Source: Site-B1 sp963827785
GTDB taxonomy: Bacteria > Bacteroidota > Bacteroidia > Flavobacteriales > Flavobacteriaceae
Assembly: GCA_963827785.1 (NCBI GenBank)
Contig: CAWHCT010000038.1
Coordinates: 62,001-126,000 of the forward strand
Direction of reading: 5' to 3'
Length of the DNA: 64,000 nucleotides
Part shown: positions 37,483 to 47,661 of the stretch, piece by piece
Layout: each line of letters opens with the position of its first letter
How positions within the stretch are numbered: position 1 is the first letter of the stretch
Translations under genes and position numbers: made by a program
The notes under the pieces: generated by a model
Seen by the model: the letters and a program-made list of their open reading frames with translations, nothing else
Told to the model about the DNA's origin: nothing
The model's database searches: none

Positions 37483-38337
37483 TTAGATTTTTGTTATCAG
37501 TTCTTTGTATGATATTTTCTTAGGTATAATATTCAATGCCAATAATTTGTCTTGTACATTCATGATTGTTTTTTCATCAATTAATTCCTGACACCATTCT
37601 GTTAAATTCAACCATTCCTGAACATCTTCAAGCTTTTGATCATACCTGTTAGCTATTGTTTTGTCAATGCTGGGAATGCTTTTAAACTCACTGGTCGTAT
37701 TATTAATGATTTCAAGAATTGTTTTAACCTCATCAGGATTATTATTTAAAAATTCTTCTCTTCCTGCAATTACAAAACAAGGCCAAGGTGAAGGACAATT
37801 ACCTATTCGTCGAAAAACACCAGAATCCACTATTGGTTTGGTTGTAAACTTTTCCCATAAAAAATAATCAGCTTTTTTGCTTGTTAATCCCTCTACAGCA
37901 CCTTCCAAATTACCAACCAATTCAAATTGTAAATCCTTTTCAAGATCCCAATGGTTATTCTCTGCATTTATATAGGCCATCAAATGGGAACCTGAACCAA
38001 ATCTGCTTATTGCTGCTTTTTTACCTTTTAGATCATCTAAAGATTTGTAAGGTGAATCATGGGCCACATGAATTCCCCAGATTAAAGGTGATTTTACAAA
38101 AGTTTGAATGATTCTACTTTTATTACCTTCAATTATATCAGTAATAATTCCTTCTGTGAGTACAACAGCAAGATCAATTTCTTTATTCCTAAGTGCTTTG
38201 CACATAGCTCCGGTACCGCCATAATAATCCTTCCATCTTAAATTGATACCTTTTGATTTGTACTCTCCGTTTTTAAGTGTTAAATACCAGGCTAAATTAA
38301 AATGTTCAGGTACTCCGCCAATTGTGATCGTTTTCAT
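37483..38337 (-). CDS. Cytosolic solute-binding-fold protein (NMT1/THI5-like)
   Basis: This 284-residue protein has the type 2 periplasmic-binding fold pattern (ITIGGVPEHFNLAWYLTLKN, YYGGTGAMCKALRNKEIDLA, LDDLKGKKAAISRFGSGSH). It starts directly at the domain with no signal peptide or lipobox, and no permease or ATPase is adjacent. Intracellular proteins of this fold include enzymes such as THI5 and MqnA/MqnD, so an enzymatic or sensing role is possible. Its ATG overlaps the phosphorylase stop (TAATG). Confidence 0.82.
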   Translation of the reverse strand: MKTITIGGVPEHFNLAWYLTLKNGEYKSKGINLRWKDYYGGTGAMCKALRNKEIDLAVVLTEGIITDIIEGNKSRIIQTFVKSPLIWGIHVAHDSPYKSLDDLKGKKAAISRFGSGSHLMAYINAENNHWDLEKDLQFELVGNLEGAVEGLTSKKADYFLWEKFTTKPIVDSGVFRRIGNCPSPWPCFVIAGREEFLNNNPDEVKTILEIINNTTSEFKSIPSIDKTIANRYDQKLEDVQEWLNLTEWCQELIDEKTIMNVQDKLLALNIIPKKISYKELITKI

Positions 38338-39218
38338 TAAATTAAATCTGTTTCGACAATTTTACCTAGTGCATATTCTATTAGACGTTCTACCGTTTTT
38401 TTTGGGTCCTTACTAAAATTACCTGTAACTCTGTTAGCAATTATAGCATTTAAAGACAGTGCTTTGTGACCTAAAAGTTTTGATAAGCCATAAATGACCG
38501 AAGTTTCCATTTCAAAATTGGTTATTCTGAATCCATTAAAATCGAATGAATCCATTTTTTTATTCAGATCGGGATCTTGAAGCGGCAACCTTAAAACTCT
38601 TCCTTGTGGTCCATAGAAACCTCCGGCAGTTGCTGTTAAACCTTTAAAAACCTTATCACTATCAAATATTTTTTCAAGTTCAGCGCTGTTATCTATTATT
38701 ATTGGTCTGGCTTTTTTAGGACTCCAATTTGTATACTTTACAAATTCATCTTCCACTTCAGGTTTACAAATGCTATCTATTTGATAAAAATGAAGCATTC
38801 CATTTAAGTCCAGACCATGTGTGCCAATTACAAAAGAATCAACCGGAACTTCCTTTTGCAAAGAACCGGAGGTTCCAATTCGTATTATGTTAAGACAGGT
38901 TAATTTGTCTTTTTTCTTTCTTGTTTTTAAATCAATATTAACCAAAGCATCCAGCTCATTGATTACAATATCAATATTATCGGGCCCTATGCCTGTTGAA
39001 ATAACTGTCAACCTTTTTCCTTTATAGATTCCTGTCTGTGTTTTAAATTCCCTTTTTTGAGTTGAGAATTCAATTGTTTCAAAATGCTTGGTAATTTTTT
39101 CAACACGATCCTGATCTCCCACAAAAAGCAAGGTGTTCGATATGTTTTCTGGTTTTAAGTTAAGATGATAAATACTTCCGTCCGGATTGAGGATAAGTTC
39201 TGATTCTTTAATAGGCAT
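38337..39218 (-). CDS. Nucleoside phosphorylase (uridine phosphorylase-like)
   Basis: This 293-residue protein is of the PNP/UDP family. Visible motifs are STGIGPDNIDIVINELDALV, IRIGTSGSLQKEVPVDSFVI (phosphate and ribose site) and NFEMETSVIYGL (purine/uridine binding, with the conserved Glu-Met-Glu). It cleaves nucleosides with phosphate to base and ribose-1-phosphate. Base preference is not certain. It starts on the base after the DUF1835 stop in a tight operon. Confidence 0.88.
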   Translation of the reverse strand: MPIKESELILNPDGSIYHLNLKPENISNTLLFVGDQDRVEKITKHFETIEFSTQKREFKTQTGIYKGKRLTVISTGIGPDNIDIVINELDALVNIDLKTRKKKDKLTCLNIIRIGTSGSLQKEVPVDSFVIGTHGLDLNGMLHFYQIDSICKPEVEDEFVKYTNWSPKKARPIIIDNSAELEKIFDSDKVFKGLTATAGGFYGPQGRVLRLPLQDPDLNKKMDSFDFNGFRITNFEMETSVIYGLSKLLGHKALSLNAIIANRVTGNFSKDPKKTVERLIEYALGKIVETDLI

Positions 39219-40148
39219 TTATATCGTTTTTATGAGTTTATTTTCATCGGAGTTAAACTGAAAGTCCAATCTGTTTACACCTCCATAATCAATATTATTA
39301 TTTAATTCTAATGCAAAATTATTTTGACTGATCAATGCTTCATGTCCTTTCCTATTTAATGTAAGACTATCCTCATTTTCGTTAAAAAAAATAGATAAAT
39401 TCCTGATAATTCTTTCAAATTGAATATCTCCAAACCCATAGTATCCCTGATAATTCAATGCATATCCAAGAAGATGATGCCTTGATTTAATTTCACTTGA
39501 TCTAACTATTTCAAGAATATTTTTTTCCAGGGTGTTCAGTCCGTTTTTCGAATCAGGAAATCGCTTTAAATGGGCTTTTAGGCAATTACTTAAATAAGGA
39601 AAAGAAGAAGGTCGAGTTATATATGGTTTGAAAATGTTGTGGTCTTTGCCGCAATAAGTTCTCCAAAGGGCAATAGCTATATCGATATCTTCAGAATTTA
39701 ATTCAATTTTGTTGCTGTAATGATTTAATAATTGAACCGGAGTTAGTTCTGCTAGCCCTTTAAGATTTTTCTCTCCTTCAACTCTTCCACTACAAACCAG
39801 ATATAATGGTAAATCTATTTCTCGTTGATGTAATAGGCTAATTACAGCAATTAAGTTAATATGACAAAATAGGTCATATTCAAACCACATGACAATTTCA
39901 GAATACCTATCACTATTATCCAATTTAGCTAATTCCTTTCTATATTCTTTTTCATCAATCTCAATGTTATATGCCTCTTTCAAAAAAGTCCTTCGGCTAT
40001 TAAAAAATTCTTCCGAATCAATTCCCGCAACAGTAGGGCCTTCGCACAACATCTCTTCCCAAGTTAGGAAAACACCTGGAATATCAAGTTCTTTTAAATA
40101 ATTTGTTAAACTACTACCGTTTGTAATATGAAGGATTTGTTTTTCCAT
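39219..40148 (-). CDS. DUF1835 domain protein
   Basis: This 309-residue protein begins ILHITNGSSLTNYLKELDIP and continues WEEMLCEGPTVAG, the DUF1835 pattern. It has an acidic WFEYDLFCHINL motif and Asp/Glu-rich helical C-terminal half. The domain is of unknown function, and proteins of this family are often near regulatory genes. It overlaps or abuts its operon neighbours (two bases from the SUI1 gene). Confidence 0.8.
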   Translation of the reverse strand: MEKQILHITNGSSLTNYLKELDIPGVFLTWEEMLCEGPTVAGIDSEEFFNSRRTFLKEAYNIEIDEKEYRKELAKLDNSDRYSEIVMWFEYDLFCHINLIAVISLLHQREIDLPLYLVCSGRVEGEKNLKGLAELTPVQLLNHYSNKIELNSEDIDIAIALWRTYCGKDHNIFKPYITRPSSFPYLSNCLKAHLKRFPDSKNGLNTLEKNILEIVRSSEIKSRHHLLGYALNYQGYYGFGDIQFERIIRNLSIFFNENEDSLTLNRKGHEALISQNNFALELNNNIDYGGVNRLDFQFNSDENKLIKTI

Positions 40149-40150
40149 AA

Positions 40151-40480
40151 TTATCCACCAACTCGCTTAACTTTAAAACCTTTTTCTTTTAGAATATTCA
40201 TGATCTTATCTCGAAAATCTCCTTGAATTATAATTTTATCATCTTTAAAACTACCACCGACGCTTAGTTTGGTCTTGAGTTCTTTAGCCAATATTTTAAA
40301 GTCTTCTATAGCTCCGGTATAGCCTTCCAAAATAGTAATGGGCTTCCCTTTACGTTTTTCATATTTACAGATAATAGGTTCATTCTGCAACCAAATTTCA
40401 GTTGAATCATCAGTAACTTTATCCGATTCTGATGGAACATGGTCAGGAAATAAACCTTTAAGTTGATCTTTTAAATCCAT
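40151..40480 (-). CDS. SUI1/YciH-like translation factor
   Basis: This 109-residue protein has the eIF1/SUI1 fold: GKPITILEGYTGAIEDFKIL followed by LKTKLSVGGSFKDDKIIIQG and a basic C-terminus (KVKRVGG). Bacterial YciH proteins influence initiation fidelity in vitro, though their cellular role is not settled. It sits 12 bases after the oxygenase gene. Confidence 0.88.
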   Translation of the reverse strand: MDLKDQLKGLFPDHVPSESDKVTDDSTEIWLQNEPIICKYEKRKGKPITILEGYTGAIEDFKILAKELKTKLSVGGSFKDDKIIIQGDFRDKIMNILKEKGFKVKRVGG

Positions 40481-40492
40481 TTCAAGTAAAAT

Positions 40493-41443
40493 TTACTTTT
40501 TGATCAATCCCAGCTCAACCAAACGCTGATTTAAAAATTCACCGGCAGTAATATCCTTAAATTGTTTTGGATGTTTATCGTCCACGCAAATATTGAGAAC
40601 ATCCAGCTTCATATCACTTATTGGATGCATAAAAAATGGTATGGAATATCTTGAAGTTCCCCACAATTCTTTTGGTGGGTTAACAACCCTATGAATAGTA
40701 GATTTTAACTTATTATTGGTATGTCTGGAAAGCATATCACCAACATTGATCATTAGTTCATCCGGTTGGGCTATGGCATCTAACCATTCTCCTTTATGAT
40801 TTTGTACTTGCAAACCACGGCCTTGTGCACCCATTAACAAAGTTATTAAATTGATGTCCCCATGAGCTGCTGCACGAACGGCATTTTTTGGTTCATTGGT
40901 AATAGGAGGGTAGTGGATTGGCCTTAAAATGGAATTGCCATTCTTGATATATTCGTCAAAATAGGATTCTTTTAAACCTAAATGTAAAGCCAAAGCTCTG
41001 AGAACATATTTAGCAGTTTTTTCAAGCATTTTATACGTTTCCTTGCCAACTTCATTAAACTTTGGCAATTCATTCACCTCTACATTTTTAGGATATTCGG
41101 CTTCCAGTTCAGGATCCTTTTCAACATATTGTCCAAAATGCCAGAATTCCTTTAGATCTCCTTCTTTTTTACCTTTCGCATGCTCTTTACCAAAAGATGT
41201 ATAACCTCTTTGTCCACCTAATCCCTCGATTTCATATTTCATTTTTATTTCCAAAGGAAGGTCAAAAAAATTCTTGATTTCGGTGTATAGATCTTTAACT
41301 AAGTTGTCACTTAAAAAATGCCCTTTTAAAGCAACAAACCCAATTTCTTCATAGGCTTTTCCTATTTCATCAACGAACTTTTGCTTTCTTACCGGATCTC
41401 CAGAAAGAAAATCCTCAAGATTTACGCTAGGAATACTATTCAT
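40493..41443 (-). CDS. Isopenicillin N synthase-family 2OG-Fe(II) oxygenase
   Basis: This protein of about 316 residues has the DIOX_N domain followed by the 2OG-Fe(II) jelly roll. The iron-binding HxD is in AAHGDINLITLL, the distal His in STIHRVVNP, and the 2-oxoglutarate-binding Arg-x-Ser in TSRYSIPFF. It hydroxylates or oxidises an unknown small molecule. The start is taken as ATG at 41443 (MNSIPSVNLEDFL). The longer ATG at 41470 lies within a promoter -7 element, so it is unlikely. First gene of the five-gene operon. Confidence 0.9.
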   Translation of the reverse strand: MNSIPSVNLEDFLSGDPVRKQKFVDEIGKAYEEIGFVALKGHFLSDNLVKDLYTEIKNFFDLPLEIKMKYEIEGLGGQRGYTSFGKEHAKGKKEGDLKEFWHFGQYVEKDPELEAEYPKNVEVNELPKFNEVGKETYKMLEKTAKYVLRALALHLGLKESYFDEYIKNGNSILRPIHYPPITNEPKNAVRAAAHGDINLITLLMGAQGRGLQVQNHKGEWLDAIAQPDELMINVGDMLSRHTNNKLKSTIHRVVNPPKELWGTSRYSIPFFMHPISDMKLDVLNICVDDKHPKQFKDITAGEFLNQRLVELGLIKK

Positions 41444-41467
41444 AAGATAATGTTTTAAGGTAAAGTA

Positions 41468-41475
41468 CAAATGTA
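41468..41475 (-). promoter_or_regulatory. -7 element for the oxygenase operon
   Basis: The minus strand reads TACATTTG (TANNTTTG). It overlaps the upstream ATG at 41470, which argues for the start at 41443. Confidence 0.5.
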
Positions 41476-41574
41476 ACTAAATTACCAGAACAATTCGGAC
41501 AGCAAACTCAAAAAGGGGAAAGGGAATTAAATTGAAATAATGAATGAATAATACATTAGATTTTAAAATTTATT

Positions 41575-41582
41575 TACATTTG
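41575..41582 (+). promoter_or_regulatory. -7 element for the E1 gene
   Basis: TACATTTG matches TANNTTTG, 18 bases before the ATG at 41600. It is the same octamer as in the divergent oxygenase promoter. Confidence 0.5.
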
Positions 41583-41599
41583 ATAAACCTATTTTTTCT

Positions 41600-43608
41600 A
41601 TGAGTTCGGAAATCTTCTCAAACAGTGACATCAACTATAATGACTACAATTTGGATGATGAAACGTTATTACTCCTATATAAGAATATTGTAAAACCTAG
41701 ACTTATTGAAGAGAAGATGCTCATTTTATTAAGACAAGGTAAAATAAGTAAGTGGTTTGCAGGAATTGGACAGGAAGCTATTGCAGTAGGTGTAACTATG
41801 GCATTGAATAAGGATGAATATATTTTACCAATGCACAGAAATTTAGGTGTTTTCACAACTCGTGAAATTCCTTTACACAGATTATTTAGTCAATGGCAGG
41901 GAAAGGCCAAGGGATTTACAAAAGGCCGTGACAGAAGCTTTCATTTTGGAACCCAGGAATTTAAAATAGTGGGTATGATCTCACATTTAGGTCCACAATT
42001 AGGAGTTGCTGATGGCATTGCCTTAGCAAGCAAACTCAAAAAGAAAGGAGAGGTAACTGCCGTATTTACAGGAGAAGGAGCAACTAGCGAAGGAGATTTT
42101 CATGAGGCTTTAAATGTGGCATCAGTCTGGGAACTTACCGGTACTGTTCTGCATAGAAAACAATGGGTATGGTTTATCAACACCAACCAATGAACAATAT
42201 AAATGTAAGAATTTGGCAGACAGAGGAATAGGTTATGGGATGGAAACTCATATATTGGATGGCAACAACATTCTAGAAGTCTATTCCAAAATGTGTGAAA
42301 TTGCTGAAGATGTCAGACAGAATCCCAGACCTGTTCTTATTGAGTTCAAAACCTTCAGAATGCATGGCCATGAAGAAGCAAGCGGTACCAAGTATGTCCC
42401 AAATGAACTTCTCAATTTTTGGGCTAAAAAAGATCCAATTGAAAATTATCAGTCTTTTTTAAAGGATAAGGGCTTACTAACTGAAGAAATGGAAGTTGAA
42501 ATAAAAACTGAAATTGTCCATGAATTAAATGAAAATCTGAAAATTGCATTTGATGAAGAACCAATTATTCCAAATGAAAGTATAGAATTAAATGATGTCT
42601 ATAAACCATTTGAATATCATCATATTGAACCAAAATCCAATGTAAAAGAAATACGGTTAATAGATGCCATTTCCGAAGGATTAAAACAGAGCTATGGAGC
42701 GACATGACGATTTGGTGATCATGGGTCAGGATATTGCAGAGTATGGTGGAGTTTTTAAGATTACTGAAGGTTTCTTGGAGCTATTTGGAAAAGACAGAGT
42801 CAGGAATACGCCTATTTGCGAATCTGCTATTATAGAAGCAGCAATGGGTTTATCAATTGCAGGAATTAAAAGTGTTGTCGAAATGCAATTCGCCGATTTT
42901 GTTACATCAGGCTTTAATCCGGTTGTAAATTATTTGGCAAAATCATATTACAGGTGGAATCAGGAAGCAGATGTTGTTATAAGAATGCCTTGTGGAGCGG
43001 GAGTGGCTGCTGGACCTTTTCATTCCCAGACCAATGAAGCCTGGTTTACAAAAACTCCGGGTTTAAAAGTAGTTTATCCTGCTTTTCCATATGATGCCAA
43101 AGGGTTATTGGCTACTGCCATAAATGATCCAAATCCTGTCTTGTTTTTTGAGCATAAAGCTTTGTACAGAAGTATAAGACAAGATGTTCCTACAAATTAT
43201 TATACTTTGCCACTTGGAAAAGCTTCAATTTTGTCCGAAGGGACAGATATAACAATTATTGCCTACGGAGCAGCTGTTCATTGGGCATTGGAAACACTTA
43301 ATGAAAACCAGGAAATTAAGGCAGATCTGATTGATTTAAGAACTTTACAACCTTTGGATACTGAGACTATTTTTTCATCAGTCAGAAAAACGGGAAAAGC
43401 AATCATCTTGCAAGAAGATTCCCTATTTGGTGGAATAGCCAGTGATATTTCTGCTCTTATTATGGAAAATTGTTTTGAAGAGTTGGATGCTCCTGTAAAA
43501 CGAGTTGCCAGTATGGATACACCCATTCCTTTTGCAAGTCAGTTAGAACAACAATATTTAGCAAAGAATAAATTTGAAATTGCTTTAAGACAATTATTGG
43601 ATTATTAG
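41600..43608 (+). pseudogene. Fused 2-oxoacid dehydrogenase E1 alpha-beta gene with two frameshifts
   Basis: The intact protein would be a ~668-residue thiamine-diphosphate E1 of the pyruvate or branched-chain 2-oxoacid dehydrogenase type, alpha and beta halves fused. Alpha-half motifs are FAGIGQEAIAVG and FTGEGATSEGDFHEALN (TPP). Beta-half motifs are MGQDIAEYGGVFKITEGF and DLRTLQPLD. Break 1: an extra G in GGG at 42129-42131 (NVASVW resumes NLPVLFCIENN in the next frame). Break 2: an extra base, probably T at 42693, between KQS and MERHDD. Removing one base at each point gives a single family-typical ORF. The short ORF seen at 42694-43608 starts at an internal Met, not at a true beta start. 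Confidence 0.88.
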
Positions 43609-43730
43609 TCTACTTGTTTATCTTTATGCTAATTTGAATTTATAATAGTTTCTTTATCAATTCATAAAATAATCAGCCTTCAAATTAGTAAACTTAACCA
43701 CTTCTTTTATTAATTCTTAAATACAAGTAA

Positions 43731-46700
43731 ATGAATAATTTTATTAAATCTACCTTAAAATGGTTTTGTCTGATTTGTATGATAATACCACTAAATGCGC
43801 AGACCATTAAAAAAGACACAGTTTTCAACGGACTCAAATTTAGAAGTCTAGGTCCAGCATTTGTATCCGGAAGGATTGCTGATATTGCTATACATCCGGA
43901 AAATGAAAACACATGGTACGTTGCTGTAGGTTCTGGTGGTGTTTGGAAAACAGAAAACTCAGGAACTACATGGGATCCCATTTTTGATAAAGAGTCAAGT
44001 TATTCAATAGGTTGTGTTACAATTGATCCCAATAATTCGCATACAATTTGGGTTGGAACAGGTGAAAATGTAGGAGGAAGGCATGTTGGATTTGGAGATG
44101 GGATTTATAAAAGTGATGATGATGGAAAGACTTGGAAAAACATGGGCCTAAAAGAATCGGAGCACATTTCTAAAATTATTGTGCATCCTTCAAATCCGGA
44201 TATTATCTGGGTTGCTGTACAAGGACCTTTGTGGAGTAAAGGAGGTGAACGTGGTGTTTATAAATCAATCGATGGAGGTGAAACCTGGACCAAAAAATTA
44301 GGAGAAGGTGATTGGACTGGAGCAACTGACATTTTAATTGATTCCAGAAATCCGAATGTACTTTATGCAGCAACCTGGGATCGTCACAGGACTGTTGCAA
44401 CTTATTTAGGAGGTGGTCCGGGTTCGGGTATTTACAAAAGTACTGATGGAGGGGAAACCTGGAAAAAATTATCAAAAGGTATTCCTTCATCAAACCTAGG
44501 TAAAATAGGTTTAGCAATATCATCTTTTAATCCTGATGTAATTTATGCAGCTATTGAATTGGACAGACGTAAAGGTGGACTATTTATGTCTGACAATAAA
44601 GGTGAGTCTTGGATTAAACAATCTGATGCTATTTCCGGTGGTACTGGTCCTCATTATTATCAGGAATTATATGCTTCACCACATCACGAAGGAACTTTGT
44701 ATTTAATGAGTAACACAGTACAGATTTCGAATGACCATGGAAAATCATTTAGAAATATGAATGAAAAAAACAAACATGTAGACAGTCATGCTATGGCTTT
44801 TAAAAGCTCGGATTCAGATTATGTTCTTTTTGGAACAGATGGTGGACTTTATGAAACATTCGATCTTACGAAATCATGGAAATATATTAGTAATTTGCCA
44901 ATAACACAATATTACAAGCTTGCAGTTGATGACTCTGAACCATTTTACAATATTTATGGTGGAACACAGGACAATGGTTCTCATGGAGGACCTTCGCAAA
45001 CCTTAAGTGCAGCAGGAATTACAAATGCAGATTGGTGGAAAACATTGGGAGCTGATGGTCATCAATCAGCTATAGAACCTGGAAATCCGAAAATCACCTA
45101 TGGTGAATTTCAGGAAGGTGTGCTTTGGCGGGTTGATCAAACTACAGGAGAATCTGTATTTATTCAGCCACAACCAAGAGAAGGAGAGCCTTATGAGAGA
45201 TTTAACTGGGATGCCCCAATTTTGGTGAGTCCTCATGATCCAACAAGGCTTTATTTTGCATCACAACGTGTTTGGAGGTCGGATAATAGAGGTGATGTCT
45301 GGAAACCAATTTCTGAAGATCTTACACTTAATCAGGACAGAATTACGCTTCCTATTATGGGCAAACAACAAAGCTGGGATAATGCATGGGATGTGTATGC
45401 CATGTCAAATTATAATACAATAACTTCTCTTGCAGAATCTCCTAAACAAGAGGGCTTGATCTATGCCGGGACTGATGATGGGATTATTCAAATAACTGAA
45501 GATGGTGGTCAAACTTGGAGAAAAGTAGAACTTGGATCCATTAAAGGAATTCCGAATACACCATTTGTAAATGATGTCAGGGCTGATTTGTTTGATGCCA
45601 ATATTGTTTATGCAGTATTGGACAATCACAAATATGGCGATTTCAAGCCTTATTTATTAAAAAGCACCAATAAGGGCAGGACATGGACAAACATGAATGG
45701 AGATCTGCCTGATCGCCTTCTTTCTTGGCGTTTGGTGCAAGACCATATTAAAAAGGATCTGTTATTTGCAGCCACAGAATTCGGAATTTATATGACCGCA
45801 AATGGCGGATTAAATTGGACTAAATTAACCGGAGATCTTCCAACAATTTCATTCCGTGATATAACAATTCAGCGTCGGGAAAACGATCTGGTAGCTGCTT
45901 CGTTTGGTCGCGGATTTTATGTTTTGGATGATATCTCACCTATTAGAGAATTTGATAGTTCTATGCAGGACAAAGAAGCAACTTTATTCAACGTAAAACC
46001 AGCTTATTGGTATATACAAAAAGGAGATGTTTATGGTCAGGGGGATAATTATTACAAAGCGAAGAACCCTCCTTATGGAGCCAATTTTACATATTACTTG
46101 AAGGATAAGCTAAAGTCTAAAAAGGAAAATAGACAGGATTATGAAAAAGAATCAAAAAATACTGATTTTCCGGGATGGGATAAATTAGAAGCTGAGAAAA
46201 GACAGCAGGATCCTAAAATTATTTTGATAATTAAAGATGAAAAAGGCAAAGTAGTTAATACTATTGATGGCCTTAATAATAAAGGATTCAATCGTATTAA
46301 CTGGAAATTGGATTATCCTGATAAATCAGGTGAAAAACTCAACGGAAAAAGTCCGGAATATAGAAAAACATTGGCAACTCCAGGAGAATATTCGGTCACT
46401 TTAGCTAAAAAAGTTGATGGTAAATTAGACGTTCTGGCAGGTCCAAAAAACTTTAAGGTCGTACCTTTAAAAGAAGGTGCACTAAAAGGAAGTTCTTATG
46501 AAGAAATTGACAGTTTCAGAGAGGAATATATTGTATTTTCTCAGGATCTTACTGCTACAAATTTAAAGATGTCAAAAAGTTTAAAATTAGTCAATGCCAT
46601 GGAAAATGCTCTTAAAAAAGCAGAAAATGCTAGTGAAGAATTATTTAAACGCGTGTATTTAGTGAGGGAAAGGCTATTAGATATCGATAAGGAATTGTCT

Positions 46701-46949
46701 GGAGATAAAACAAAGGCAGAAATAGGGGAGAGTTCCAATCCAACACCTAATAGTTACGGTGGACGATTTGCATCTATTTTAAGAAACTCAACCTATGGTC
46801 CAACCGAAAATCACATTGCCGCTTTTAACTTATCTAAAAAGAGGTTAGAATTGATTAAAAAGAAACTAGACGACCTAAAAGCAGGCGAATTGAATTCTTT
46901 AAAAAATGATCTTAAATCAGCAGGAGCCCCTTGGGTCGAGGATTTTTAA
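43731..46949 (+). CDS. Secreted VPS10/sortilin-like BNR-repeat beta-propeller protein
   Basis: This 1072-residue protein has a signal peptide (STLKWFCLICMIIPLNAQ). Its N-terminal ~700 residues are rows of beta-propeller blades with BNR-type Asp-box motifs (SGGVWKTENSGTTWDPI, GIYKSDDDGKTWKN, GVYKSIDGGETWTKK, GIYKSTDGGETWKKL). A C-terminal helical region without T9SS tail follows. Flavobacteria carry several such WD40/BNR proteins. No catalytic residues can be assigned. It has its own upstream gap of ~120 bases. Confidence 0.88.
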   Translation: MNNFIKSTLKWFCLICMIIPLNAQTIKKDTVFNGLKFRSLGPAFVSGRIADIAIHPENENTWYVAVGSGGVWKTENSGTTWDPIFDKESSYSIGCVTIDPNNSHTIWVGTGENVGGRHVGFGDGIYKSDDDGKTWKNMGLKESEHISKIIVHPSNPDIIWVAVQGPLWSKGGERGVYKSIDGGETWTKKLGEGDWTGATDILIDSRNPNVLYAATWDRHRTVATYLGGGPGSGIYKSTDGGETWKKLSKGIPSSNLGKIGLAISSFNPDVIYAAIELDRRKGGLFMSDNKGESWIKQSDAISGGTGPHYYQELYASPHHEGTLYLMSNTVQISNDHGKSFRNMNEKNKHVDSHAMAFKSSDSDYVLFGTDGGLYETFDLTKSWKYISNLPITQYYKLAVDDSEPFYNIYGGTQDNGSHGGPSQTLSAAGITNADWWKTLGADGHQSAIEPGNPKITYGEFQEGVLWRVDQTTGESVFIQPQPREGEPYERFNWDAPILVSPHDPTRLYFASQRVWRSDNRGDVWKPISEDLTLNQDRITLPIMGKQQSWDNAWDVYAMSNYNTITSLAESPKQEGLIYAGTDDGIIQITEDGGQTWRKVELGSIKGIPNTPFVNDVRADLFDANIVYAVLDNHKYGDFKPYLLKSTNKGRTWTNMNGDLPDRLLSWRLVQDHIKKDLLFAATEFGIYMTANGGLNWTKLTGDLPTISFRDITIQRRENDLVAASFGRGFYVLDDISPIREFDSSMQDKEATLFNVKPAYWYIQKGDVYGQGDNYYKAKNPPYGANFTYYLKDKLKSKKENRQDYEKESKNTDFPGWDKLEAEKRQQDPKIILIIKDEKGKVVNTIDGLNNKGFNRINWKLDYPDKSGEKLNGKSPEYRKTLATPGEYSVTLAKKVDGKLDVLAGPKNFKVVPLKEGALKGSSYEEIDSFREEYIVFSQDLTATNLKMSKSLKLVNAMENALKKAENASEELFKRVYLVRERLLDIDKELSGDKTKAEIGESSNPTPNSYGGRFASILRNSTYGPTENHIAAFNLSKKRLELIKKKLDDLKAGELNSLKNDLKSAGAPWVEDF

Positions 46950-47079
46950 TAGGTAATCTTAGCAAAATATGTAAATTAAAAGAATAGTATTAACATGTCA
47001 CAATAACCTACTAACGAGTAAGTTAAGCTGAAAAAATGTCATATTTCATGAAATTTTAGCATGAAAATCAAGCTGGTAT

Positions 47080-47087
47080 TAGATTTG
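47080..47087 (+). promoter_or_regulatory. -7 element for hsp20
   Basis: TAGATTTG matches TANNTTTG, 44 bases before the ATG at 47132. No CIRCE or other heat-shock operator was recognised nearby. Confidence 0.45.
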
Positions 47088-47131
47088 CTATTATGAATAT
47101 GAAAATGAAGTTTAACTTAAATTAAATTATT

Positions 47132-47608
47132 ATGACTGGTTTAATTCCAACAAGAAAAAGAAATGATGAATCTAGCAATTTAGGATTCACAAGTTACCCA
47201 ACATTAACATCTTGGGTAGATGACATATTAAACAACAATTTTGGCAATGAGTTTGTATCAAACTTTAATACCGGAATTAGTCTTCCTGCGGTTAACGTAA
47301 TGGAACATGACGATAACTACATTGTAGAAATGGCTATTCCAGGTCTAAAAAAATCTGATTTTGACATCAGTTTAGATAACCAAATTTTATCTATTTCTGC
47401 TGAAACAAAAGTGGAAAAAGAGGAGGCAGATAAAAATTACACCAGAAGAGAATTCGGATATTCCTCTTTCAAACGTACTTTTAGATTACCTAAAACCGTA
47501 GAAATTGACAAAATCTCTGCTAAATATAACGAAGGTATTTTGAAAGTAGAGTTACCAAAAAGAGATGAAGCCAAGAAAAAACCGATACAAAGCATAAAAG
47601 TATCGTAA
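47132..47608 (+). CDS. Small heat-shock protein, Hsp20/alpha-crystallin family
   Basis: This 158-residue protein has a variable N-terminus followed by an alpha-crystallin domain (about residues 55-150: NVMEHDDNYIVEMAIPG, then FKRTFRLPKTVEIDKI and GILKVELPKRDE, the last being the conserved A/GxxxGVLxxxxP-like motif). It keeps unfolding proteins from aggregating, independent of ATP. It is followed directly by a strong terminator. Confidence 0.94.
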   Translation: MTGLIPTRKRNDESSNLGFTSYPTLTSWVDDILNNNFGNEFVSNFNTGISLPAVNVMEHDDNYIVEMAIPGLKKSDFDISLDNQILSISAETKVEKEEADKNYTRREFGYSSFKRTFRLPKTVEIDKISAKYNEGILKVELPKRDEAKKKPIQSIKVS

Positions 47609-47610
47609 CA

Positions 47611-47640
47611 AAAAAACCCAGCGAAATAGCTGGGTTTTTT
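47611..47640. terminator. Bidirectional terminator between hsp20 and the microprotein genes
   Basis: A twelve-pair stem AAAAAACCCAGC/GCTGGGTTTTTT with loop GAAATA. T runs on both strands serve hsp20 (plus) and the minus-strand microprotein genes that end at 47662. Confidence 0.9.
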
Positions 47641-47661
47641 ATTTACAAATTCAATAAATGG

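Noticed and set aside
41600..42707. Programmed ribosomal frameshifting as explanation of the E1 breaks
   Set aside because: There is no slippery heptamer with a downstream hairpin at either site, and two shifts in one gene would be unusual.
42694..43608. A separate E1 beta gene
   Set aside because: Its ATG is an internal Met. The true beta start motif RLIDAISEGLKQS lies upstream in the frameshifted part.
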